A stretch of 64,000 bases of DNA from Novosphingobium silvae (lineage in GTDB: Bacteria; Pseudomonadota; Alphaproteobacteria; Sphingomonadales; Sphingomonadaceae): contig NZ_WVTD01000006.1 of NCBI RefSeq assembly GCF_009856825.1, forward strand, positions 1 to 64,000. Direction: 5' to 3'. Made by a program: the position numbers and the translations under genes. Under the pieces are notes generated by a model, which saw only the letters and a list, made by a program, of their open reading frames with translations, was not told where the DNA came from and searched no databases. The stretch's first letter is position 1. Each line of letters begins with the position of its first letter. Positions 22,188 to 33,115 of the stretch are shown in pieces.

Positions 22188-22801
22188 AGCGAGGGCGGCA
22201 TGGGCCCAGCAGGAGCCGTGGCGCTCCACAGACCGTCCGCCACTTCGTCAAGCGCGGCGAAGCTTGCCGGCGCAAGGAACGGATCGTTGCGGTTGAGCCG
22301 CATGTTCCGTCGCTCCGCTGCAAGAAGATACCGCTTCAGGGCACGCTGCAGCAGGTCGAGCCGCATGTGCGCGGCTACTGCCGCAGCGCCGGCGTCATGG
22401 CGGCGTGCCCGCGCCCAGGCCGCCTCGATCTGACCCACGCGCTCCATGACGAGCTTGGTGTAGAGCGGGTGCGGCCCGCGATGGAGCGGCAGCGCCATGC
22501 GCAAGGCCGCCGCCTCGTCGCATGGCAGCAGCAGGCCGTTCTCGCGGAAGTCCTCGAACCGGGTGCGCTCGCGCCCGAGGCTCGAGAACATGCGTGCGAA
22601 GGCGGTATGGCCCAGCAACTGGCGCGGCAGGACATGGTGCCGCTGCAACCCCGGATCATACCCGGGCAGACCATTGCGGTTGACTGCGCGAAACGGCAGC
22701 CTGCTGCGCGCCTGCCGTTCCTCCGCAGCACTCAGCCGCCGCGCCAGACCAGCACCAGCTTGCCTACCTTTGAAGGCTCGAGAAGCAGCGCGTCGGACCA
22801 C
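22142..22801 (-). CDS. AHH-domain (HNH/EndoVII-like) nuclease-family protein
   Basis: A 219-residue protein with the HH motif of the AHH nuclease family in GLQRHHVLPRQLLGH, then NGLLLPCDEAAALRMALPLH and GPHPLYTKLVMERV, which supply the later conserved histidine and helical part. AHH domains are known mainly as toxin tips of secreted polymorphic toxins and as stand-alone bacterial proteins of unknown role. There is no signal peptide. The ATG at 22801 overlaps the upstream gene by about 70 bases; I found no better start in frame. The low-complexity C-terminus overlaps the convergent monooxygenase gene. Confidence 0.7.
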   Translation of the reverse strand: MVRRAASRAFKGRQAGAGLARRLSAAEERQARSRLPFRAVNRNGLPGYDPGLQRHHVLPRQLLGHTAFARMFSSLGRERTRFEDFRENGLLLPCDEAAALRMALPLHRGPHPLYTKLVMERVGQIEAAWARARRHDAGAAAVAAHMRLDLLQRALKRYLLAAERRNMRLNRNDPFLAPASFAALDEVADGLWSATAPAGPMPPSLQPMPVRRSSSFLAD

Positions 22802-23526
22802 TGCCCGATCGTCTGCGCCTGCGCGATGCCGCCATGTCGCACCAGATGGTCGATCACCCGCACGGCCAGCCTGGCGGTATCGCTGTCGCTCTCGTGCAGG
22901 CTCGCCTCCAGCTGCATCTCCTGGCCTGTGAAGTGGGCAAGTCCGCGCGTGCCGATGCTTCCGTCCGGCGCCCGGGAGAATGCCGTCAGCCCCAGCGAAG
23001 GAAAGGCCCCGCCCGCAAGCCAGTTCAGCATCAGGCGCGAGAAGTAGCGCGGCTCCATCAGCGTCTGTGCCGCACCCCAGTGAACTGCCGCCACCGGCAG
23101 GTGCAGCACCAGGTTCGCGGCCAGGCCCATCATGGTACGCATGACCGGCAGCAGCCCCGCTCCGGACAGGATGTGCCCCGAGGGAACGAGTTGCACCGCC
23201 TCCAGCTCCGCCACGGCACAGGGCCGGTCGAACCCGAACGCCTGGTAAACCTCCACCGCAGGAGCGGGCCCGAGCGGAGACAGGCCCGCGAGATCGAAGG
23301 TCAGTCCGCTGGCGAGGAGTTCAAGCCATCCGGCGGCCGGATCGGGTCGATAGCTCACGCTGGCGACGAGGCCGCCCTCGCGCGCGGTTTCGACCGTGCG
23401 GGCAATCGCCTCGGCTTCCGGCCGCTCCCCTTTGCGGAACAGCAGCGAGAGACAAGCACCCGAACTCGTGCCGCTTCCTACATGCACATCGTCGTGCTGG
23501 CCGGCAGCGCCGGGTTCTTGGTCCAC
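22732..23526 (-). CDS. Conserved-looking protein of unknown function
   Basis: I do not recognise this 264-residue protein with certainty. It is cytosolic, without a signal peptide or membrane span. Notable segments are LEAVQLVPSGHILSGAGLLP, MEPRYFSRLMLNWLAGGAFP and GLAHFTGQEMQLEA. The chosen start is GTG at 23526, with GGGGGT about eight bases upstream and located just after the stop of the flavodoxin-like gene; a longer frame from 23583 would overlap that gene. The 3' end overlaps the AHH gene start. A DUF4261-like relationship is possible but unproven. Confidence 0.6.
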   Translation of the reverse strand: MDQEPGAAGQHDDVHVGSGTSSGACLSLLFRKGERPEAEAIARTVETAREGGLVASVSYRPDPAAGWLELLASGLTFDLAGLSPLGPAPAVEVYQAFGFDRPCAVAELEAVQLVPSGHILSGAGLLPVMRTMMGLAANLVLHLPVAAVHWGAAQTLMEPRYFSRLMLNWLAGGAFPSLGLTAFSRAPDGSIGTRGLAHFTGQEMQLEASLHESDSDTARLAVRVIDHLVRHGGIAQAQTIGQWSDALLLEPSKVGKLVLVWRGG

Positions 23527-23528
23527 GC

Positions 23529-24026
23529 TCAGAATACCCCCAGCTCCAGACCTTCCGCAAAGGTCGCACCCAGATCCCTGCATGCCAGAATTTGAGGCGC
23601 CGGGACATGCTTTTCGCCAAGGATGGCCTCGGCCGTCTGTGCGCCGGTGTTCACGATCAGCGGCTCCGCCACGCGCCTCAGCCGCCAGCCTGCTGCGATG
23701 CGATCGATTTGCGCCTGCGCTCCCCGGCCATCTGATCCCGCGGCGATCGCCGTTGCATATGGGCGTCCTTCAAGGCGCCCGAGAAGCGGATAATACAACA
23801 GGTCGAACATCTCCTTCATCATGCCCGTCATCGTGCCGAGGTTTTCCGGGCACACGAAGACATACCCTTGCGCCGCGAGCAGATCGGGCGGAAGCGCATA
23901 GGCCGCGCGGATGAGGCGTGCGCGGCGCTCGCCGGCGCCGGCATGGACCGCCTCTGCCATGGCCCGGGCCGCGCCTGTGCGGCTGTGCCACAGGACTGCC
24001 AGCGAGACACCCTTCTCCTCAAGCAA
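23529..24026 (-). CDS. Flavodoxin-fold NAD(P)H-dependent reductase
   Basis: A protein of about 165 residues with a flavodoxin fold: the phosphate-binding loop WHSRTGAARAMAEAVHAGA near the N-terminus and the CPENLGTMTGMMKEMFDLLYYP segment typical of FMN-dependent reductases. The start is uncertain. TTG at 24026 has GGAGGT seven bases upstream, a good site; GTG at 24044 is the longer alternative. It is the first gene of an overlapping trio with the unknown protein and the AHH protein. It diverges from recJ. Confidence 0.75.
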   Translation of the reverse strand: MLEEKGVSLAVLWHSRTGAARAMAEAVHAGAGERRARLIRAAYALPPDLLAAQGYVFVCPENLGTMTGMMKEMFDLLYYPLLGRLEGRPYATAIAAGSDGRGAQAQIDRIAAGWRLRRVAEPLIVNTGAQTAEAILGEKHVPAPQILACRDLGATFAEGLELGVF

Positions 24027-24139
24027 GAACCTGACCTCCACCACGATCTCCGATGAGCGCCAGCGCGCCTGCCGTGCTCGGGCTCGTACGGGAGACAGCC
24101 CTTTCCGTCGCAGTACGCCTCGGGTATCGAGCTTGAATT

Positions 24140-25927
24140 ATGGAATCACGATCCGCAAACGTCTTCGGGATCGATCGCTCGCTCACCGGCAAGGCCTGGC
24201 GCTGGCGCGGTGGCAACATGGACCTCAGCGATGGTCCGGGCGGCCTTGAAGACGACATCATCACCCAGTTGCTCCTCTCGCGCGGCGTTCGTCGCGACGA
24301 TCTGGAACGCCACCGTAACCCGAGCCTGCGGGCCTTCCTTCCCGATCCCTCCGCCTTCCGGGACATGGACGTCGCGGCAGACCGGCTCGCGCAGGCCATC
24401 ATGACCGACGAGACGATCACCGTCTACGGCGACTACGACGTGGATGGCGCCACCAGCGCGGCCCTGCTGATCCTGCTGGTTCGCGCGCTCGGCCATGATG
24501 CCCGCTACTACATCCCCGACCGCCTGCTCGAAGGCTACGGCCCATCGGGTGAGGCGCTCGTCAGGATCGCCGGTGAAGGCTCCAGCCTGATCGTCACCGT
24601 CGATTGCGGCGCAATGGCCCACGAGGCGCTGGACATGGCGCACCAGGCGGGCGTGGACGTCATCGTGGTGGACCACCACAAGTGCTCGCCCGAACTTCCG
24701 CGCGCGGCCGCGCTGGTCAACCCGAACCGCCTTGACGAGGACGTCATCGCCGCAGGCCACGGCCATCTGGCGGCGGTGGGCGTTGCCTTCCTGCTGGCGG
24801 TGGCGACCGTGCGGACCTTGCGCCGGCGCGGCTATTTCGAAACCCGGCGCGAGCCAGACCTGTTCGCCCTTCTCGACCTCGTGGCACTTGGCACAGTGGC
24901 CGATGTCGCAGCGCTGCACGGCCTCAACCGTGCCCTGGTGGCGCAGGGGCTGAAGGTCATGGCTCGGCGTGAGAACATCGGCATGTCGGCCCTGATCGAC
25001 GCAAGCCGCCTTGGCCGTGCGCCCACCTGCAGCGACCTCGGCTTTGCTCTTGGCCCCCGGATCAACGCTGGCGGACGCGTGGGCGAATCGACGCTGGGCG
25101 TGCGCCTCCTCACCACCACCGACGCCGACGAGGCGCGGGAGATCGCCGCCCAGCTTTCGCGCCTCAACGACGAGCGGCGTGCGATCGAGCAGGCCGTGCA
25201 GGAGATGGCGGAAGCGCAGATCGAACGGCAGCACAACCGCTCCGTGATCGTGGCGGCGGGAGCCGGGTGGCACCCGGGCGTAATCGGCATCGTCGCCGGT
25301 CGCCTCAAGGAAAAGACCGGGAAGCCCACTCTCGTCATTGCGCTGGATGCCGACGATGCGGGCCATGGCAAGGGCTCCGGGCGGTCGATCTCCGGCGTCG
25401 ACCTGGGCGCGGCGATCATCGCGGCGCGCGAGAACGGGCTTCTGGTGGCGGGCGGCGGTCATGCCATGGCGGCTGGCCTGACGATCGCACCGGGCAAGCT
25501 GGACGCGCTTTCGGACTGGCTGGATTCGCATCTCGCTGCGGACGTCACGCGCGCCAGTGCGAGCCAGTCTATGCAACTCGACCTGGCGCTTTCTCCCGGA
25601 GGGCTGACGCCCGGCCTTGTCGAGACGCTGGAAAGCGCCGGACCTTATGGAATGGGCTGGCCGGGCCCCCGCGTCGCTGTCGGGCCTGTAAGGATCGTGA
25701 AGGCAGATGTCGTGGGAGCGGATCACCTGCGCCTGATCGTCAGCGGACCCGATGGCGGCCGCTTCAAGGCCATGGCGTTCCGGTCGGCCGAGACGGAGAT
25801 GGGCCAAGCCCTGCTCCACGCCAGCCAGGGCCGCCGCCTGTGGCTTGCAGGACGCGCTCGCATCGATGACTGGGGCAGCCGCCCGCAGGCGGAACTGCAC
25901 CTGGACGATGCCGCTTTCTGCGATTGA
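24140..25927 (+). CDS. recJ: Single-stranded-DNA-specific exonuclease RecJ
   Basis: 5'-to-3' single-strand exonuclease for recombination and mismatch repair. The 595-residue protein has the DHH-domain motifs: VYGDYDVDGATSAALLI, VDCGAMAHEAL, and VVDHHKC with the DHH triad. The DHHA1 part follows, with GRSISGVDLGAAI and GGGHAMAAGL, then the OB-fold C-terminus. The start is ATG 24140 with only a weak ribosome binding site. It is monocistronic. A short hairpin with a T run follows the stop. Confidence 0.97.
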   Translation: MESRSANVFGIDRSLTGKAWRWRGGNMDLSDGPGGLEDDIITQLLLSRGVRRDDLERHRNPSLRAFLPDPSAFRDMDVAADRLAQAIMTDETITVYGDYDVDGATSAALLILLVRALGHDARYYIPDRLLEGYGPSGEALVRIAGEGSSLIVTVDCGAMAHEALDMAHQAGVDVIVVDHHKCSPELPRAAALVNPNRLDEDVIAAGHGHLAAVGVAFLLAVATVRTLRRRGYFETRREPDLFALLDLVALGTVADVAALHGLNRALVAQGLKVMARRENIGMSALIDASRLGRAPTCSDLGFALGPRINAGGRVGESTLGVRLLTTTDADEAREIAAQLSRLNDERRAIEQAVQEMAEAQIERQHNRSVIVAAGAGWHPGVIGIVAGRLKEKTGKPTLVIALDADDAGHGKGSGRSISGVDLGAAIIAARENGLLVAGGGHAMAAGLTIAPGKLDALSDWLDSHLAADVTRASASQSMQLDLALSPGGLTPGLVETLESAGPYGMGWPGPRVAVGPVRIVKADVVGADHLRLIVSGPDGGRFKAMAFRSAETEMGQALLHASQGRRLWLAGRARIDDWGSRPQAELHLDDAAFCD

Positions 25928-25935
25928 ATCTTCGA

Positions 25936-25960
25936 GTGAAAAAGGATTTTCATTTTTTCT
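25936..25960 (+). terminator. Weak hairpin and T run after recJ
   Basis: TGAAAA and TTTTCA form a short A/T-rich stem just after the recJ stop and are followed by six T residues. The stem is weak, so termination may be inefficient. Confidence 0.35.
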
Positions 25961-25971
25961 CGTTCGAGGGG

Positions 25972-26000
25972 TTGACCCCCCTGCGGACCACCGCTAGAGG
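25972..26000 (+). promoter_or_regulatory. Candidate promoter for the tRNA-Glu pair
   Basis: TTGACC, 17 bases, TAGAGG, ending 30 bases before the first tRNA. The -35 element is near consensus. The A/T-rich stretch upstream (25935-25960) could act as an UP element. Confidence 0.45.
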
Positions 26001-26030
26001 GCCGGTCCTGCCTCCGGCGCAACCCGGTAC

Positions 26031-26105
26031 GGCCCCTTCGTCTAGCGGTTAGGACGCGGCCCTTTCACGGCTGAAACACGGGTTCGATTCCCGTAGGGGT
26101 CACCA
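26031..26105 (+). tRNA. tRNA-Glu (anticodon TTC)
   Basis: Cloverleaf read directly: acceptor stem GGCCCCT pairs with AGGGGTC, the anticodon loop is CTTTCAC with anticodon TTC, and the T arm is ACGGGTTCGATTCCCGT. The CCA end is encoded. It is 75 bases long including CCA. A second glutamate tRNA follows 37 bases later. Confidence 0.97.
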
Positions 26106-26142
26106 CCGAATGGTTGGTGAGGCACATCTGAAATGGCCTTCT

Positions 26143-26218
26143 GGCCCCTTCGTCTAGCGGTCTAGGACGTCGCCCTCTCACGGCGAAAACACGGGTTCGA
26201 GTCCCGTAGGGGTCACCA
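26143..26218 (+). tRNA. tRNA-Glu (anticodon CTC)
   Basis: The same acceptor and T-arm sequences as the preceding tRNA-Glu, but the anticodon stem is TCGCC/GGCGA with loop CTCTCAC, so it reads GAG codons. The CCA end is encoded. It is probably a duplicate of the first gene that acquired a CTC anticodon, which suits a GAG-rich, high-GC genome. Confidence 0.97.
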
Positions 26219-26249
26219 TTTCCTTCATCCACCAATCGATCTTTGTCGA

Positions 26250-26984
26250 TCAGCGGCATGCCGTCCACCCTCCTGTGCGTCTGGCCTGATCCAGGTGCAG
26301 GTGATCGGCATGGGCGGCGTTGTAGTCGGGTGAGAGCACCGTGGCGAAGGCGGTGCAGGCACTGTCGCGCACCATGTGCAGGAACGCCGACGCGTCCTGC
26401 GCCTCGCCACTTTCACCGGCCCAGTCGCGCCTCACGCTGATCCGCCTGCCGTCCTCCAGCACGAAGCCCGCGATGTCGATGGCATTGCCGGTCGCGTGCT
26501 CACTCCAGTTGCCATCGTCACCCCCGCCGATCCTGCGGCAGTTGGCGGTCCCCAGATGCTCCACGGCGATGACAGGCGATCCGAGCGCCGCCTGTGCGGC
26601 AGGTTGCACGCCGTGGCGCAGCCACCATCCAAGGGCAGCATCGATCCCGCAAGTCCCCTGAGCGCCTTCAGGACGCAGGGAAACATCGAGGCGGGCAGGA
26701 GAGGCCAGAACCTTGCGATCCTCGCGCCTGCAAGCCCCTGCCCCAGTCGGCGTCAGCGCAGTCGCGGAGATGCCGCTGCGATCCAGAAAGGCGCGGCACT
26801 CGGCCGCATTCGCGCGAAGATCCGCCAGCTTGCGCGATGTTGTCCATCCGGGCGGGTCGTCGAGCGCCAGCGGTGTCCAGGGATCGTGCTGGGGATGATC
26901 GCGAAGCCATGCCCTCGCGGACACGAACAGGCACGCCAGGATCAGCAACGTGAGGCCAAGGCGATCAAACGCGGAGAAAACCAT
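26250..26984 (-). CDS. Extensin-like C-terminal domain protein
   Basis: A 244-residue, membrane-anchored or exported protein: one hydrophobic N-terminal segment (LTLLILACLFVSARAW) followed by an extensin-like C-terminal domain. The domain shows CRRIGGG, SEHATGNAIDIAGF and HADHLHLD, whose histidines and aspartates resemble the zinc site of D-Ala-D-Ala/VanY-type peptidases. A cell-wall role is therefore plausible but unproven. The start is ATG 26984; GTG 26999 is the longer alternative. Confidence 0.86.
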   Translation of the reverse strand: MVFSAFDRLGLTLLILACLFVSARAWLRDHPQHDPWTPLALDDPPGWTTSRKLADLRANAAECRAFLDRSGISATALTPTGAGACRREDRKVLASPARLDVSLRPEGAQGTCGIDAALGWWLRHGVQPAAQAALGSPVIAVEHLGTANCRRIGGGDDGNWSEHATGNAIDIAGFVLEDGRRISVRRDWAGESGEAQDASAFLHMVRDSACTAFATVLSPDYNAAHADHLHLDQARRTGGWTACR

Positions 26985-27103
26985 AGAAGGGTAAGCCACG
27001 GCCCCTTTCTTCGTTGCGCGCGGCGGATCAAGGCACCTCTAAGCTTGGTCCGGGAGTGCACAGGTCTGTGGATAAGCCCGGGAGGGCTTGGGGACAGCAC
27101 GTG

Positions 27104-27136
27104 AAAAAGGGGAGCGCCGCGAAGCGCTCCCCTTTG
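27104..27136 (-). terminator. Intrinsic terminator of the amino-acid permease gene
   Basis: Read on the minus strand, AAAGGGGAGCGC (27135-27124) pairs with GCGCTCCCCTTT (27117-27106) and is followed by further T residues. It lies 23 bases after the permease stop. Confidence 0.85.
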
Positions 27137-27158
27137 CATTTTCCGGAACGGAGTAGGG

Positions 27159-28724
27159 TCAGTTGATCGGTGGCACCGGCTGCGGCGGCGCGTCCGGGTC
27201 CTCTTCGTGGACTTCGACGAGGCCCCGTCCAACATGGCTCTGGCGGTATCCATAGGCGAAGTAGAACACGAGCCCGATGGCGCCCCAGATGGGCAGCACC
27301 AGCATGGCTTCCATGGGCAGGTTGAAGAACAGGATAACGCAGCCAAGCGCCGCGATCGGCGCCACGATCCAGACGAGCGGCGTGCGGAACGGACGGACCC
27401 GCTGCGGATCGCGCAGACGCAGGATCATCACCGCCACCGAGACCATGAAGAACGCGAACAGCGTTCCCGAGTTCGAGATGTCGGCGAGCTGGCCCACCGG
27501 CAGCAGCGCGGCGGCGATCGCCACAAACACGCCCGTCATCAAAGTAACGACGTGCGGAGTCTTCCACTTGGGATGGATAGTCGCCAGCTTCTCGGGCAAG
27601 AGGCCGTCACGGGCCATCACGAAGAAGATGCGCGTCTGGCCGTAAAGCATCATCAGGATGACCGAAGGCAGCGCGAGATTGGCGGCCAGGCCGATGAGAT
27701 CTCCCGCCCGTGTGTAGTTGATCGAGCGAAGGACGTGGGCGAGCGCCTCGTTCGAACAGACGAGCGGGGTTTCGCCCTTGGCTGCGAGCGCGGCGCACTG
27801 CGCGGTGAACTCCGCCGAGCCGGGCTGCACGCCCAGCGCCGTCGGCTGCGCGCCGATCGCACCGATCGCGCCGCCTGCCACCAGAAGGTAGAACACGGTG
27901 CACAGGGCAAGGCTGCCGATGAGCCCGATGGGCACGTTGCGCTGCGGGTTCCGTGTTTCCTCCGCTGCGGTCGAAACGGCGTCGAAGCCCACGTAGGCGA
28001 AGAAGATCGAGGATGCCGCGCCGACGATGCCCATGCCGCTCGATCCGGCCGGGCCGAACCAGCCGTTGGGAGCGAATGGCGCGAAATGCTCGCCGTCCAT
28101 TGCAGGCAGGGCGAGCGCGATGAACATCGTGAGCGCCGCGACCTTGATCGCCACCAGAATGGCGTTGAACGTGGCGCTTTCCTTGGTGCCGCGCATCAGC
28201 AGCAGGGTTACCGCGAGCGCCACGACGACGGCGGGCACGTTGATGATCCCGCTCGAGAAATCCACGCCGCTCAGCGACCAGGTCGGGCCTGCGGCCAGCG
28301 CCTGTGGTAATTCGAACCCCGTCAGACTTTTCAGAAGGCCCATGAAGTAGCCGGACCAACCGACCGACACCGCCGATGCGGCAACGGCATACTCGAGGAT
28401 CAGCGCCCAGCCGACCATCCAGGCGAGCAGTTCGCCCACCACGGCGTATGAATAGGTATAGGCAGAACCGGATACCGGCACCATCGACGCCAGTTCCGAG
28501 TAGCACAGGGCCGCCACGGCGCAGACGAAGCCGGCGATGACGAAGCTCCACATCATGCCCGGGCCCGCCTTCTGCGCCGCCGCAGCGGTCAGCACGAAGA
28601 TGCCGGTGCCGATGATGGCCCCGACGCCCAGGAGAGTCAGCTGCACGGGCCCCAGAGATCGGTGAAGAGATTTCTTTTCCGCCGTCGCCAGAATGGCATC
28701 CAGCGGCTTTACGCGTCCGAACAT
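27159..28724 (-). CDS. APC-superfamily amino-acid permease
   Basis: Inner-membrane secondary transporter of 521 residues with about 12 hydrophobic segments. The first carries the APC hallmark [14 protein letters not shown], followed by [20 protein letters not shown] and [18 protein letters not shown]. The overall layout, with the loop [16 protein letters not shown], resembles the cationic amino-acid transporter group. The substrate cannot be read from sequence. It is monocistronic: a terminator follows, and panB diverges 183 bases upstream. Confidence 0.9.
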   Translation of the reverse strand: MFGRVKPLDAILATAEKKSLHRSLGPVQLTLLGVGAIIGTGIFVLTAAAAQKAGPGMMWSFVIAGFVCAVAALCYSELASMVPVSGSAYTYSYAVVGELLAWMVGWALILEYAVAASAVSVGWSGYFMGLLKSLTGFELPQALAAGPTWSLSGVDFSSGIINVPAVVVALAVTLLLMRGTKESATFNAILVAIKVAALTMFIALALPAMDGEHFAPFAPNGWFGPAGSSGMGIVGAASSIFFAYVGFDAVSTAAEETRNPQRNVPIGLIGSLALCTVFYLLVAGGAIGAIGAQPTALGVQPGSAEFTAQCAALAAKGETPLVCSNEALAHVLRSINYTRAGDLIGLAANLALPSVILMMLYGQTRIFFVMARDGLLPEKLATIHPKWKTPHVVTLMTGVFVAIAAALLPVGQLADISNSGTLFAFFMVSVAVMILRLRDPQRVRPFRTPLVWIVAPIAALGCVILFFNLPMEAMLVLPIWGAIGLVFYFAYGYRQSHVGRGLVEVHEEDPDAPPQPVPPIN

Positions 28725-28907
28725 TTGGACCCCCGAATTGCGAATGGACGGACGCTAACGACAGACAAGCGCTTGGCAAGAGCTCTGTGCACCGGATTCC
28801 CCAGGTTCGTAATAAAATTGCCGCTCTGTGATAAGAAAGTCGCGGGTTGGCATGTGAGCGGGAGACGAGAATTGTCTGGCGCCGTCCACGGCGCTAGAAG
28901 GCCCGGC

Positions 28908-29777
<870 letters not shown>

Positions 29778-31741
29778 CCGGGGTGGGACGACGGGGCTTG
29801 TTGATGAAACACAGGCGCTGGAGACGTTCCTTATAGCAATACGGAAGACAGGGGGCGGTCGGCCGAAAAGAACCTGCGCGAACGTAACGTGGCGGGTGGA
29901 TGTAGGAAACGGGCGCTCAACGGGTCTCGCGCGGCATCGGGGGAAGCGGCATCCGCGCCTTGATCGCCCGTACCTTCTCCAGAAGCGCCCGTTCCTGCGC
30001 CAGGTGCCCGCCCGATGCGGCATAGCCGATGGCGAGCGCCTGCGTCGCCACAGGACTGGAGCGCTGCAGACGGTAGGCAGCGCGGGCGGCATCGACCGCC
30101 CTGGCACTGTCGCCGCCATGCGCTTCGAGGATCGCAAGGTCGGAGAGAAGCGCCACGTCGCGGTCTTGTCCGTTGTCGCGCAGCCAGCGCAGGATGGTGC
30201 GTGCGCGCACAGGATCACCGTCTTGGAGCGCCAGCCCGGCGGCTGCGCGCAAGGCGGGTCGGCTGGTCGGGTTCTGCCGCAGATAGCCCTCGACGAGTTC
30301 GCGTGCCCCTTTTGCGTCGCGGGCCATGGCGAAAGCCGCGAGCCGCCGCTCGAACAGGCTTTCCGACAAGCGGATTCGGGAGGCGAGGACATAGTGCTCC
30401 TGGGCCTCGACGGGATGGCCCATCGCCAGCTGGACATCGCCGGCAAGCGCCTGTGCGTCATAAGATCCAAGGTTGGAACGCCTCGCCTCTGCCGACGTCA
30501 CTGGCGCCGCCTCGACTTCCGACTGCCCCTGCTCCAGCATTCGGCCAACAGGCCTCGACCGGCCGAGCGCCCAGAGCGAAGGCTCCGGGGGGCGGGCCGC
30601 GCGGTCGAGCAGTTCGCCCGCGCGCTGGCGGTCTCCGAGCAGTTCCCAGCCCCTTGCCACGGATAGCAGCAGGCCCGGCGACGCCTGTCCGGCGGCGATC
30701 TCTGGCGCAAAGCGCAGCGTGGCGTAGCGATACTGCCCCGCCATCAGGATGGCGCGCGCCAGCAGTTCGCGCGCGGTTTCGTTTTCAGGCCGCAGCCGCA
30801 GCACCGCCTCGAAAGCTTCGGCGGCAGCCGAAGGATTGCGCGCGGCCAGTTCCACCACGCCGCGCACCATCTGCACGCCAGGCAACGCGTCGAGCTTGCC
30901 ACGGGTGCGCTCCAGCAGGCTGCGCGCAAGCGCGTGGTTCCCGGCACGCGCGGCGAGCACCGCCTGCAGGTAGTACGCCTTCGGGTTCGCTGGGCTGAGC
31001 TGCAGGACCCGGCGCGTCACCGTCACGCATTCGCTCGCACGGCCGAGTTCGCCCAGGGTCGCGGCATATTCCAGCAGCACCGGCACGTCCGCAGGATCGT
31101 TGACGATCGCGCGCTCGAACCAGGGCAGCGCCGCAAGCAGACCATACCGGTCGCGCACCAGCTGGCCACGGAACTCCAGCGCCCGTACGCTTGCCGGGTT
31201 GAGCGCCAGGGCATGCTCGGCCGCCTCGATTGCCAGAACGTGCTCGCCGCCTGCATAGCGCAGCCGCCCGATCTCCACCCAGAGCGCCGCATCGCGGGGG
31301 ATGATCGCCAGCGCCCGGTCATAGGCCCGGCCGGACGCGGCAAGGTTGCCGTCCTGCCGCTCCAGCGAGGCCAGCGTGCGCCACCCCATCGCCGCCGTCG
31401 CGGGCGAGAACCGGCCGGTCTGCAGCCATGGCCGCGCGCGGTCGCGCCGGTGCTGGATCATGAGTGCCCTGCCCATGAGCGCGTTGACATCGGTCACCGG
31501 CACTCCGGCATTGAGCGCGGCCCTCAGCTTCACCTCCGCATCGATGCCGTCGCCGCGCGCGAGAGCGCCGCGCGCCTGATCCATCAACGCATCCGGACGC
31601 GCGCTTTCCCCATGTGCCGACTGAGCCCCCAGCGCGGAGAACAGCGCGGCAAGACACAGGACCGGCACGAGCGCGCAGGCCAGCAGCCAAGCCGTCCTGC
31701 TTCCCTCCCCCCTCTCGCGCCCTTCCCGCGACCGGGCCGGA

Positions 31742-33114
<1,373 letters not shown>

Positions 33115-33115
<1 letters not shown>

